A stretch of DNA of 23,422 nucleotides. It comes from DASVAL01 sp035649575. GTDB taxonomy: Bacteria; Planctomycetota; UBA1135; UBA2386. Below, one piece after another: positions 7,700 through 14,143 of the stretch. The DNA lies in NCBI GenBank assembly GCA_035649575.1, contig DASRJH010000203.1, forward strand, positions 1-23,422, read 5' to 3'. Position numbers and translations under genes: made by a program. The notes under the pieces were generated by a model. That model worked only from the letters and a program-made list of their open reading frames with translations. It did no database searches and had not been told where the DNA came from. Every line of letters begins with the position of its first letter. Position 1 is the stretch's first letter.

Positions 7700-7911
7700 T
7701 GAAGACCGGCGTGATTGCGTGCCTGGTGACGTTCATCACCGGCGCCGGGTTGATGCTGCTGCAGATGTGGTTCGAGATGCTGCCAGCCGACGTCTTCGCC
7801 AAGGTGATGATCACGCTGGGCATCGTGTTCGTCGTGCTGCTCGGCATCACGCTGGTCCGGCGTGAGTATCTGCAGGAAGAGAACCTGCGCCAGTCGGGTC
7901 ATCTCGAGTAG
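7699..7911 (+). CDS. Small two-helix membrane protein
   Basis: The 70-residue protein has two hydrophobic segments, ~4-24 (VIACLVTFITGAGLMLLQMW) and ~36-53 (VMITLGIVFVVLLGITLV), followed by a charged cytosolic tail (RREYLQEENLRQSGHLE). The ATG at 7699 shares its A with the TGA of the DUF4177 gene; a GTG one codon earlier (7696) is the alternative. No family was recognised. The tight coupling with the upstream gene is the only functional hint. It ends 22 bp before the stop of the convergent sigma-factor fusion gene. Confidence 0.7.
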   Translation: MKTGVIACLVTFITGAGLMLLQMWFEMLPADVFAKVMITLGIVFVVLLGITLVRREYLQEENLRQSGHLE

Positions 7912-7932
7912 CGGCAGGCGCGCCCGCGGGGG

Positions 7933-10140
7933 CTACCGAGACTCGAAGCGGCCGCTGAGCACGACGTCAGCGTAGCTGCCACTGGCGACTTCGACGAACG
8001 TGCGCATCTCCTCGCCGGGCGGGATCTCGAGCAGGCCCTTCCACTCACCCTGCAGCGTGTCGTTGGCGTTCTTGCTCTCGACGATCGCCTTGCCGGCGAC
8101 CACGATCCGGAACCTCGTGCCGCTCGCGTCGCCGGTGGCGCCCGTGTAGCGGACCGAGGTGACGACGAAGACGGTCTGGGGTGTCAGATGTCCGCCCTTC
8201 GCGAATGCGACGCTGGTCTCGCCGGCAGCCAGCACCGCGCCGAAATCGAGCGGTTCGCGGGCAAGGCGGTCGACATACATGCTGTACCGACCGCGCAGGT
8301 CGATGCGGCGCGGATTGCCGCCGCTGTTGCTCGACGTGCGCACCTGGAGCCGCGCCTCGGGCACGCCGAGCACCCCCTTCGGCCACACGACGGGCGGCGG
8401 CACCTTGCCGAAGCCGGCGTTGAGCCCGCCGAAGCCCGGCCGGCCTGCCCCGGCTACGAACTGACCGCGCACCCGCACTTCACCCCAGCTCGAGTTGGCG
8501 ATCTCGAAGTACGTGTCGCCCTCCGCGCCGTTCTGCACCATCAGTCGACCGGTCCAAGTGCCCGCGATCGGCGTTGTCGAAGCGTCGAACTTCACGACCT
8601 CCTGGTCGTTCACCACGATCCGGAACTCACCGTGACCGTTGCTGTCGCCGCGCGCGCCGCCGCCATAGTCGATGCGCGTGATCACGAAGACGGAGCCGAC
8701 GGGAACGGTGCCGCCGCCGTCGCTCCAGGCCTGACAGCGTTCGTCCATGGTCGGCGGCGTCACGACGTCGAGCGGCTGCTGGCTCCGCGCGTCGACATAC
8801 ATGTTGGGCACGCCGGCGAGATCGATGCGGCGCGGGTTGCCGCCGCCCGCACCCCCACGCAGCTGCCAGCACACCGAAGGGCGCGTCATCGCGCGCAGGT
8901 TCTGCGCGGTGCGCATCGAGCCATAGAGCTCGACGAGCACATCGGCCCAGGCCTTGCCCTTGCCGGGATCGGCGAGTGAACCCTGCCAACGGCCGGTGCC
9001 GTCGGTCGTGAACCAATCGAACCGGCACGTGCGACCCACTTCGTGCTCGCGCACGAAGATCACCGTCGCGAGCGCCGTGTCCTGGTCGTTCGTGCCCACG
9101 AAGCAGGCATGCCCCTCACGCACCTTGCAGCGCTGGGCCGGCACGATCGTGGGCAGCTCGGCGGAGCCGAACGACGCTGGTTCGATCGGGCCGAGGTCGA
9201 CGATCACGCTGCGCGGGTTCATGGTGTCGAACTCGCCGTGCGTGAACTGGAGATCCCACTTGTTGCGCGTGATCGACAGGTCGGGGTCGTCGCGCACGCC
9301 GTGCTCGAAGCTGAACGTAGCGAGCTCGTAGTCGTCGTAGTAGCTGCGGTCGAACAGCTCCACGCGCTGCCGCAGCGCTGGAGCGCGCGCCGGGTCCTGC
9401 TGCAATGCAGCCTCCATGCGTTCGCCGGCCTCGACCGCTGGTTGCTCCATGGTGCGTGCGGTAACGGCGGCGACCACTGCGGTGCCCGCGGGAGTCGATG
9501 CGGGTGGTGCCGCGTCGAAGGAGGGCCAGGCGAACCAGCCAGCGGCGAGCGTCATCGCGCACGCGCTCGCCGCGAGCACGGCAAGCCCCATCGCCGGCGC
9601 CACGGCCTTGTCGCCTACCAGCGTGGCCGCGAGCACCGTCCACTGCTGGCGACCGCCGAACTCGCGATCGAGCCGCGCTCGCAGCTGGTCATGGGCCCGG
9701 CTCAGCTGGGAACGCACGGTTGCAGTCGAACGGCCGAAGCGCGCGGCGATCTCGCGGATGTCGAGGCCCTGTTCGTAGCGCAGCAGCACGACGCCGCGGT
9801 ATGGCTCGTCGAGCGCGAGGATCGCGGCCACGACCTGCTGGCGCACCTCGACGCGGCGCTGCGTCGCCTCCGGGGACTCGACCTCGCCGGCAACCGCCGC
9901 GCGTTCGCGCGCCACCCGCCTCTGATCGCTGCGCCAGCGGCTCGCGGCGAGGTTGCGCGCAACCTTTGCCAGCCAGGTCTGCGGCTCCACCAGGCCCCTC
10001 GGCGGCTTGCGCCACGCGCGCAGCCACGTCTCCTGCACCGCGTCGTCGATCGCGGTCGGGTCGCGCAGCAGCCCCTGCAAGGTCTGCCGCACGAAGTGCT
10101 CATGGTGGAGAAGCTGGTCGAAGGTTTCCATCGAGGTCAT
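7933..10140 (-). CDS. ECF sigma factor fused to a membrane anchor and duplicated extracytoplasmic domain
   Basis: The 735-residue protein has three parts. Residues ~8-75 are sigma-70 region 2 (HHEHFVRQTLQGLLRDP..DDAVQETWLRAWRKP..WLAKVARNLAASRWR). Residues ~98-155 are region 4 (ILALDEPYRGVVLLRYEQGLD..EIAARFGRSTATVRSQLSRAHDQLRARL) with a normal helix-turn-helix. A hydrophobic helix at ~183-205 (GLAVLAASACAMTLAAGWFAW) then leads to ~530 residues that should lie outside the membrane: a linker, a Cys-containing region (~260-420), and two copies of a beta-rich unit (~433-563 and ~607-733) sharing GGNPRRIDL..MYVD, VF-V-T-x-[IV]-x-Y, FRIVV. This makes a membrane-tethered sigma factor with its own sensor-like part and no separate anti-sigma gene nearby. 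How it would release the sigma domain (proteolysis or acting tethered) is unknown. The start at 10140 is preferred, with AAGGGGG close upstream; ATG at 10131 is possible. Confidence 0.88.
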   Translation of the reverse strand: MTSMETFDQLLHHEHFVRQTLQGLLRDPTAIDDAVQETWLRAWRKPPRGLVEPQTWLAKVARNLAASRWRSDQRRVARERAAVAGEVESPEATQRRVEVRQQVVAAILALDEPYRGVVLLRYEQGLDIREIAARFGRSTATVRSQLSRAHDQLRARLDREFGGRQQWTVLAATLVGDKAVAPAMGLAVLAASACAMTLAAGWFAWPSFDAAPPASTPAGTAVVAAVTARTMEQPAVEAGERMEAALQQDPARAPALRQRVELFDRSYYDDYELATFSFEHGVRDDPDLSITRNKWDLQFTHGEFDTMNPRSVIVDLGPIEPASFGSAELPTIVPAQRCKVREGHACFVGTNDQDTALATVIFVREHEVGRTCRFDWFTTDGTGRWQGSLADPGKGKAWADVLVELYGSMRTAQNLRAMTRPSVCWQLRGGAGGGNPRRIDLAGVPNMYVDARSQQPLDVVTPPTMDERCQAWSDGGGTVPVGSVFVITRIDYGGGARGDSNGHGEFRIVVNDQEVVKFDASTTPIAGTWTGRLMVQNGAEGDTYFEIANSSWGEVRVRGQFVAGAGRPGFGGLNAGFGKVPPPVVWPKGVLGVPEARLQVRTSSNSGGNPRRIDLRGRYSMYVDRLAREPLDFGAVLAAGETSVAFAKGGHLTPQTVFVVTSVRYTGATGDASGTRFRIVVAGKAIVESKNANDTLQGEWKGLLEIPPGEEMRTFVEVASGSYADVVLSGRFESR
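7942..8322 (-). repeat. Second copy of ~130-residue unit inside the sigma-factor fusion
   Basis: Encodes residues ~607-733: GGNPRRIDLRGRYSMYVD, VFVVTSVRYTGATGDASGTRFRIVV and an ending of the form DVVLSGRF. It aligns with the unit at 8452-8844 motif by motif. Confidence 0.75.
8452..8844 (-). repeat. First copy of ~130-residue unit inside the sigma-factor fusion
   Basis: Encodes residues ~433-563: GGNPRRIDLAGVPNMYVD, VFVITRIDYGGGARGDSNG..FRIVV and an ending EVRVRGQF. Identity with the second copy is concentrated in these motifs, so the duplication is old. Confidence 0.75.
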
Positions 10141-10288
10141 GCCCCCTTCACGCCGCCGGCGGCAGAAACGCGGCAACGAAGCGAGGGATTCTTCGTGGAT
10201 GCATCCGCGAAAACCGTCGGCGCGTCAAGCTACCGGGCTGGCGCAGGGGCAGCTCACCCTGGCACGGCTTGCGGAGCCGGGTCGTGGC

Positions 10289-11743
10289 TCACTTGTACTC
10301 ACGCCGCGGCAGCTCACGCCCGATGCGCGCGGCGTGCTCCTTGAGCGCCGCGTCGACGTCCGCAGCGGGCATGCCGACGAGATCGAAGAACGTGCCCTTG
10401 CGCAGACCGCCGTTCTGCCGTTCGGCCACGAGCAACTCGAACGCGACGTCCCTGCGCTTGCCTCCATTGCCCTCGAGCAGCCAGTGCACGACGAGCGCCG
10501 CCTGCTGATACGCCTCGGCATACTCGTCCCACGCGTCCTTCTGCACGTGCGCAAACTGCTGCAGCGGCATCAGCTCGCCCTTGCCGATCGCGTCGATCGC
10601 GATCGCGAGGTCGTTGTCGACGATCGTGCCGAACTTGCCGCTGCGTCCGTTCGGCGCGTCCTTGACGACAAGACTCTCGAGATACGTGGCCAGTCCCTCC
10701 TCGACCCAGTGCAGCGGTGGACCCTGCGCCTTGCCGCGCCAGGCCGTCTTGAGGCGCAGGTCGAACTGCTGGTGCGCGCCTTCGTGGAAGAACGTCTCGC
10801 ACAGACTCGTCACGTCGCCCGCGTAGAACTCGTGATCGTAGTAGAAGTAGCCGATCTTCGTGCCCAGGGAGTAGAAGCCGAGCGCCGTCTCGGAGTCCGC
10901 GGGTTCGACGCCCAGCAACCTCAGGATGCACTCGTAGTCGACCTTCGAGCGGAACAAGTAGACCGTGCTCGGCTTGTTCAGAGTTCGCAGCGACTGCTTG
11001 GAGCTGGTCAGGAACCCATCCAACGCGTCATAGAGGTCCTCGCACGCGCGCGCGAACGCGAACACCGTGCTGTGTGGCGCATTGGTGACGAAGCGATAGT
11101 GGCGCGTCTGCAGTCCCCACGCATCGACCCAGTTCTCGAGCTCCGCGGCCAGATCGCCACGACTCAGGAAGCCGCCGCCGAGCGCGCGCAGCAACTTGCG
11201 AGCCTCCTGCTTCTCGCTCTTCGGCAGGACGCCGTAGTTGAAGATCGCGTCGTAGTCGAGCTTCAGCAGCGCCGCGAGGGCCTTCTGATGGTCGGGATCC
11301 ACTTCGTAGGCGCCGGCGAAGTTGCGTTCCGCGGCTTCGGTGTCGCCCGCCGCGAGCGCCGCGGCGCCGAGCTCGTACATCGTGCCGGCGATCGGCTCCA
11401 GCTCGCCGCGCGCGCGCTTGCGAAACGCCTTGCCGTGCTTCTGCGCAGCCTCGCGATAGGTGCGCACGAACGCGTCGGCGCTGAGGTTCTTCATGCGCGC
11501 CGTGAGCTCGGCAATCGCGTGGGTCGGCTCGACGCGCAGGATCGCGCCGGCGAGCGAACCGGCCTCGCGCAGCAGGCCGAGGTCGAACGCCGCCTTCGCC
11601 AATTGACCGCGCGCCGTCGTCAGTCGCGCGGCCACCTCGATCTCGGCCGGCGGGCGTGCATCGGGCTGCTGCGCACCTGCCGTGGTTACCAGCGAGAGCA
11701 GCGAGAGCAGCGGCACGAACCGTGCGTGCGAACCGGGCGGCAT
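10289..11743 (-). CDS. Secreted DUF1570/peptidase MA-like zinc metallopeptidase with TPR-like N-terminus
   Basis: The 484-residue product has a signal peptide (FVPLLSLLSLVTTAGAQ, cleavage ~25). Residues ~35-215 are helical with TPR-like units (AALAAGDTEAAERNFAGAYEVDPDHQKAL). The C-terminal half has the zinc-site sequence ETFFHEGAHQQF (HExxH, His320-Glu321-His324) and, 25 residues on, WVEEGLATYLES (Glu348/349), the gluzincin third-ligand arrangement. A preceding YLFRSKVDYECILR and GYFYYDHEF..DVTSLCETFFHE match DUF1570-type proteins common in planctomycetes. It probably cleaves peptides outside the cytoplasm; the substrate is unknown. The ATG at 11743 has AGGGAA five bases upstream. It lies 148 bp downstream of the opposite end of the sigma-fusion gene's start, so it is a separate unit on the same strand. 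Confidence 0.85.
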   Translation of the reverse strand: MPPGSHARFVPLLSLLSLVTTAGAQQPDARPPAEIEVAARLTTARGQLAKAAFDLGLLREAGSLAGAILRVEPTHAIAELTARMKNLSADAFVRTYREAAQKHGKAFRKRARGELEPIAGTMYELGAAALAAGDTEAAERNFAGAYEVDPDHQKALAALLKLDYDAIFNYGVLPKSEKQEARKLLRALGGGFLSRGDLAAELENWVDAWGLQTRHYRFVTNAPHSTVFAFARACEDLYDALDGFLTSSKQSLRTLNKPSTVYLFRSKVDYECILRLLGVEPADSETALGFYSLGTKIGYFYYDHEFYAGDVTSLCETFFHEGAHQQFDLRLKTAWRGKAQGPPLHWVEEGLATYLESLVVKDAPNGRSGKFGTIVDNDLAIAIDAIGKGELMPLQQFAHVQKDAWDEYAEAYQQAALVVHWLLEGNGGKRRDVAFELLVAERQNGGLRKGTFFDLVGMPAADVDAALKEHAARIGRELPRREYK

Positions 11744-11910
11744 GACAGTTCCCTACTGCGCCGCGCCGCCTCGCGCGAGATGGTAGTCGCACGTCGCACA
11801 GAAAAGCCCGGGGCGAAGTGGGACGGCGAGGACATCTGCGTTACGGGCGCCCTCCCCGGCAACCCCCGCCACGCTCTTCGGCGAAGAGCTCGCAGCCCAC
11901 CACTCCGACC

Positions 11911-12690
11911 ATGAACGACATCGCGACGACCGATCGGCGCAACTGGCTCAGGCGCGCCGGCAGCGGCATCCTCGGCTTCAGCGCAGGCAGCCTTCTGCTC
12001 GCTGACGCGCACGCCATCGCGCCTCTCTCTCCCGCCGCGCCGCGGCGGCGGCAGCCTCCGCTCGCGCTCCACCCCGCGGCCCAGGAACTGTTGCGCGTGC
12101 ACGCCACGCGTCTCGTCGTCTCCCCGACGCCGGGTACAACGCTGGGCCCGTACTGGCTGGCCAACATGCCGGTCCGTTCCGACATCACGCTCGGCCAGAC
12201 CGGCATGCCGGTGCGCCTCTTCTACCAGGTGCTCGACGTCACCACGCTGCTGCCGATCCCGGGCGCCGCGGTCGACCTGTGGCAGGCGAACGCGTGCGGC
12301 GTCTACTCGGGCTTCGCGTCCCAGGGCACACAGGGCCAGACCTGGCTGCGCGGCGTGCAGCCGACCGACAGCAACGGCATCTGTGTCTTCGACACGGTCT
12401 TCCCGGGCTGGTACGTGGGCCGCACCGCGCACATCCACGCGCGCGTGCGCCCGACGCTGACCGCCGCGCCCGTGCTGACGACGCAGTTCTTCTTCGGCGA
12501 GCTGCTCGGCGTGCCGGGCTTCCAGATCAATCCGGCCGTCTATCAGTTCATCGCTCCCTACGGGACCTGCGGCGCGCCCCAGACCCTCAATCAGAACGAT
12601 GGGATCTACAACCCCGCGCTGTCGCAGATCGCGATCCTGCGGCCCGACGGCCCGCTCGGGCTCTGGGCGGGTCTCGTCATCCTGATCTGA
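11911..12690 (+). CDS. Tat-exported intradiol ring-cleavage dioxygenase-like protein
   Basis: The 259-residue protein begins with a twin-arginine type signal, DRRNWLRRAGSGILGFSAGSLLL, so it should be exported folded with its metal. The catalytic domain (~70-259) shows the intradiol pattern TPGTTLGPYW at its start, GAAVDLWQANACGVYSGF, and GWYVGRTAHIHARV. The expected Fe(III) ligands are all present: Tyr132 (GVYSGF), Tyr168 (GWYVG), His174 and His176 (HIH). Family members cleave catechol-type rings between the two hydroxyls; secreted homologues occur in bacteria and fungi. The true aromatic substrate cannot be told. There is no pathway partner (muconate cycloisomerase, lactone hydrolase) in the window, which argues against a classic catabolic operon. 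The ATG at 11911 places the twin Arg at residues 9-10; the frame is open to 11818 without a sensible signal. Confidence 0.88.
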   Translation: MNDIATTDRRNWLRRAGSGILGFSAGSLLLADAHAIAPLSPAAPRRRQPPLALHPAAQELLRVHATRLVVSPTPGTTLGPYWLANMPVRSDITLGQTGMPVRLFYQVLDVTTLLPIPGAAVDLWQANACGVYSGFASQGTQGQTWLRGVQPTDSNGICVFDTVFPGWYVGRTAHIHARVRPTLTAAPVLTTQFFFGELLGVPGFQINPAVYQFIAPYGTCGAPQTLNQNDGIYNPALSQIAILRPDGPLGLWAGLVILI

Positions 12691-12725
12691 CGCAGCGTAG
12701 GATCGTCGCTGGTTCCCGAACGAAC

Positions 12726-13232
12726 ATGACCAGCGACGACGAACGCCGTCTCCTCCGCCACACCGTGGCCACGCTCGCTTACCGCGCGGGCAAGGTGCTG
12801 CGCGACTTCCCACCCGAGCTCGCCGAGCGGCGCGTCGCGCCGGCGACGCGCACTCCGCTCGAACTGCTCGGCCACCTCGGCGACCTCGCGGACTGGGCCG
12901 CGGGTCTCGCGCGCGGCGATCCGACCTGGCGTGCTGGGCCGCCCGCGCCGTGGCAGGCAGCGCGCCTGCGGTTCTTCGACGGCCTCGGCGCACTCGACGC
13001 CGAGCTCGCGCGCGGCGCGCCGCAGAGCCGACCGCTGCCCAAGATCTTCCAAGGGCCGATCGCCGACGCGCTGACGCACGTCGGCCAGCTCGCGCTGCTG
13101 CGCGGCATGCTCGGCGCGCCACTCCGCCCCGAGAGCTACGGCCGCGCCGACATCGCGGTGGGCCAGGTCGGGCTCGACCAGCCGCCGCCGCGCGCCGAGT
13201 TCGACGGCGACGCGAGCCGCCCGGCAAGGTGA
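12726..13232 (+). CDS. DinB-like four-helix-bundle protein
   Basis: The 168-residue product is helical throughout, with TRTPLELLGHLGDLADWAAGLARG (His50) and DALTHVGQLALLRGMLGAPLRPESYGRADI (His118), the paired positions used for metal binding in the DinB/YfiT superfamily. In the usual second-site HxxxH the first His is Asp114 here, so one ligand differs. Members are metal-binding proteins, some thiol transferases, most unassigned. It starts 35 bp after the dioxygenase stop; a TAGGAT element at 12698-12703 could be its own -10. Operon membership with the dioxygenase is possible but not needed. Confidence 0.72.
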   Translation: MTSDDERRLLRHTVATLAYRAGKVLRDFPPELAERRVAPATRTPLELLGHLGDLADWAAGLARGDPTWRAGPPAPWQAARLRFFDGLGALDAELARGAPQSRPLPKIFQGPIADALTHVGQLALLRGMLGAPLRPESYGRADIAVGQVGLDQPPPRAEFDGDASRPAR

Positions 13233-13363
13233 CCGCAGATCCGGGCCCACGCCACGAACTTGCCAGAATGAAGCTGTCTGGGCCCGGCCAACGGTCTACG
13301 CTCCGCGCCATTGCCGCAGCGCGCGCAACGCGCGCCGGCGGCCGCGAGGAAACGAGAACAACC

Positions 13364-13744
13364 ATGATGATGGGCATCGGTTTGGCGGTGGTGACCTTGG
13401 GGGCCATCCTCCGCTACGCGATCGAAAGCACCGGCGACGAGTTCGATCTGCCGACGGTCGGGTTGATCCTGATGATCGTCGGCGGCATCGCCTTCCTCAC
13501 CGGCGCGGGTCTCGAGTTCATGAAGCGGCGCGCGTCTCTTCCGCAGCACATGCCACCGCAACCGGGCATGCCGCAGCCACCGACGGGTGCGCCGCAGGGC
13601 TACCCGCCGCCACCGGCCTACCCGCCACAGCCACCAGCCGGCGCTCCGCAGGGCTATCCGCCGCCACCGACGTATCCTCCGCAGCAGCCGCCGGCCTACC
13701 GGCCACCCCCCACCTCGCCGCCAAAACCACCGAACCCGAGCTGA
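13364..13744 (+). CDS. DUF6458-like two-helix membrane protein with proline-rich tail
   Basis: The 126-residue protein begins MMMGIGLAVVTLGAILRYAIES..DLPTVGLILMIVGGIAFLTGAGLEF: two hydrophobic helices (~4-17 and ~29-48) in the arrangement MGIG-x-x-L-x-x-x-GAILR-[FY]-A ... VG-x-ILMIVG known from DUF6458, a family seen mainly in actinobacteria. After KRR comes a ~70-residue tail of Pro, Tyr, Gln and Gly, including two copies of GAPQGYPPPPxYPPQ. Such tails are flexible and often bind or phase-associate with other proteins, which is inference. GAGGAAACGAG upstream supports the ATG cluster at 13364-13372. Function unknown. Confidence 0.72.
   Translation: MMMGIGLAVVTLGAILRYAIESTGDEFDLPTVGLILMIVGGIAFLTGAGLEFMKRRASLPQHMPPQPGMPQPPTGAPQGYPPPPAYPPQPPAGAPQGYPPPPTYPPQQPPAYRPPPTSPPKPPNPS
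13586..13684 (+). repeat. In-gene tandem repeat coding GAPQGYPPPPxYPPQ
   Basis: Two 45-bp units (13586-13630 and 13640-13684), 54 bp apart, encode GAPQGYPPPPAYPPQ and GAPQGYPPPPTYPPQ. They differ mostly at third codon positions, so selection on the peptide, not recent slippage, keeps them alike. Confidence 0.8.
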
Positions 13745-13750
13745 GGGAAC

Positions 13751-13771
13751 CGGCGGAAACCGTAACCGCCG
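13751..13771 (+). terminator. Possible weak hairpin after the DUF6458-like gene
   Basis: CGGCGG (13751-13756) and CCGCCG (13766-13771) can pair across a 9-nt loop, starting 7 nt after the stop codon. No T tract follows. Confidence 0.35.
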
Positions 13772-13891
13772 CACGCAAGCAATTGAGCTGGATCCGAGGC
13801 ACGGTCTCGAGGACCACCGTGAACCAGCACGCGACGTCCTCGACGACAGCTGCCATGACGCGGCGCCTCGCCTGCGTCAGTCCGCCACCGG

Positions 13892-13925
13892 TTGACATGC
13901 AAAGTGCATGCATCGACACTGGGCC
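13892..13925 (+). promoter_or_regulatory. TTGACA -35 box and TGCATGCA palindrome at the antitoxin gene start
   Basis: A perfect TTGACA (13892-13897) is followed 17 bp later by GACACT, a poor -10, and the palindrome TGCATGCA (13905-13912) lies between. RHH antitoxins autoregulate by binding palindromes at their promoter, so this fits an operator. It overlaps the annotated start, so the real start may be further in. Confidence 0.4.
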
Positions 13926-14074
13926 CGATCGCCAAGAACATCCAGATCCGGAACGTTCCCGACGGCGTGCACCGCAAGCTCAGGGCGCGGGCGGCACATG
14001 CCGGCAAGTCGCTGTCCGAACTGCTGCTCGCCGAGATCACGCACCTGGCCAACCTACCCCCGCCAGGGTTCTGA
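13892..14074 (+). CDS. FitA/VapB-type ribbon-helix-helix antitoxin, orphan
   Basis: The core, KNIQIRNVPDGVHRKLRARAAHAGKSLSELLLAEITHLA, is a textbook RHH antitoxin: a DNA-contacting strand (IQIRNVP) then two helices. Such proteins neutralise a PIN-domain ribonuclease encoded immediately downstream. Here the stop at 14074 is followed by 69 bp and then the 3' end of an opposing ligase gene; no PIN gene fits. The start is uncertain: only TTG (13892), GTG (13904) or CTG (13919) precede the core in frame, none with a Shine-Dalgarno sequence, and the expected ATG is missing. The C-terminal toxin-binding tail is short (NLPPPGF). The gene is likely a solitary regulator or a remnant of a toxin-antitoxin pair. 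Confidence 0.65.
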   Translation: MTCKVHASTLGPIAKNIQIRNVPDGVHRKLRARAAHAGKSLSELLLAEITHLANLPPPGF

Positions 14075-14143
14075 CCAGGCGTTCACCCCGACACGCTTCG
14101 CGCGCGTTCGCCGCTCGCCCGGAGCAGTCGCCGAGCCGTCGGA

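Noticed and set aside
9953..11914. Long plus-strand open frame (653 codons)
   Set aside because: Antisense to the metallopeptidase and sigma-factor genes; composition is that of a mirrored frame.
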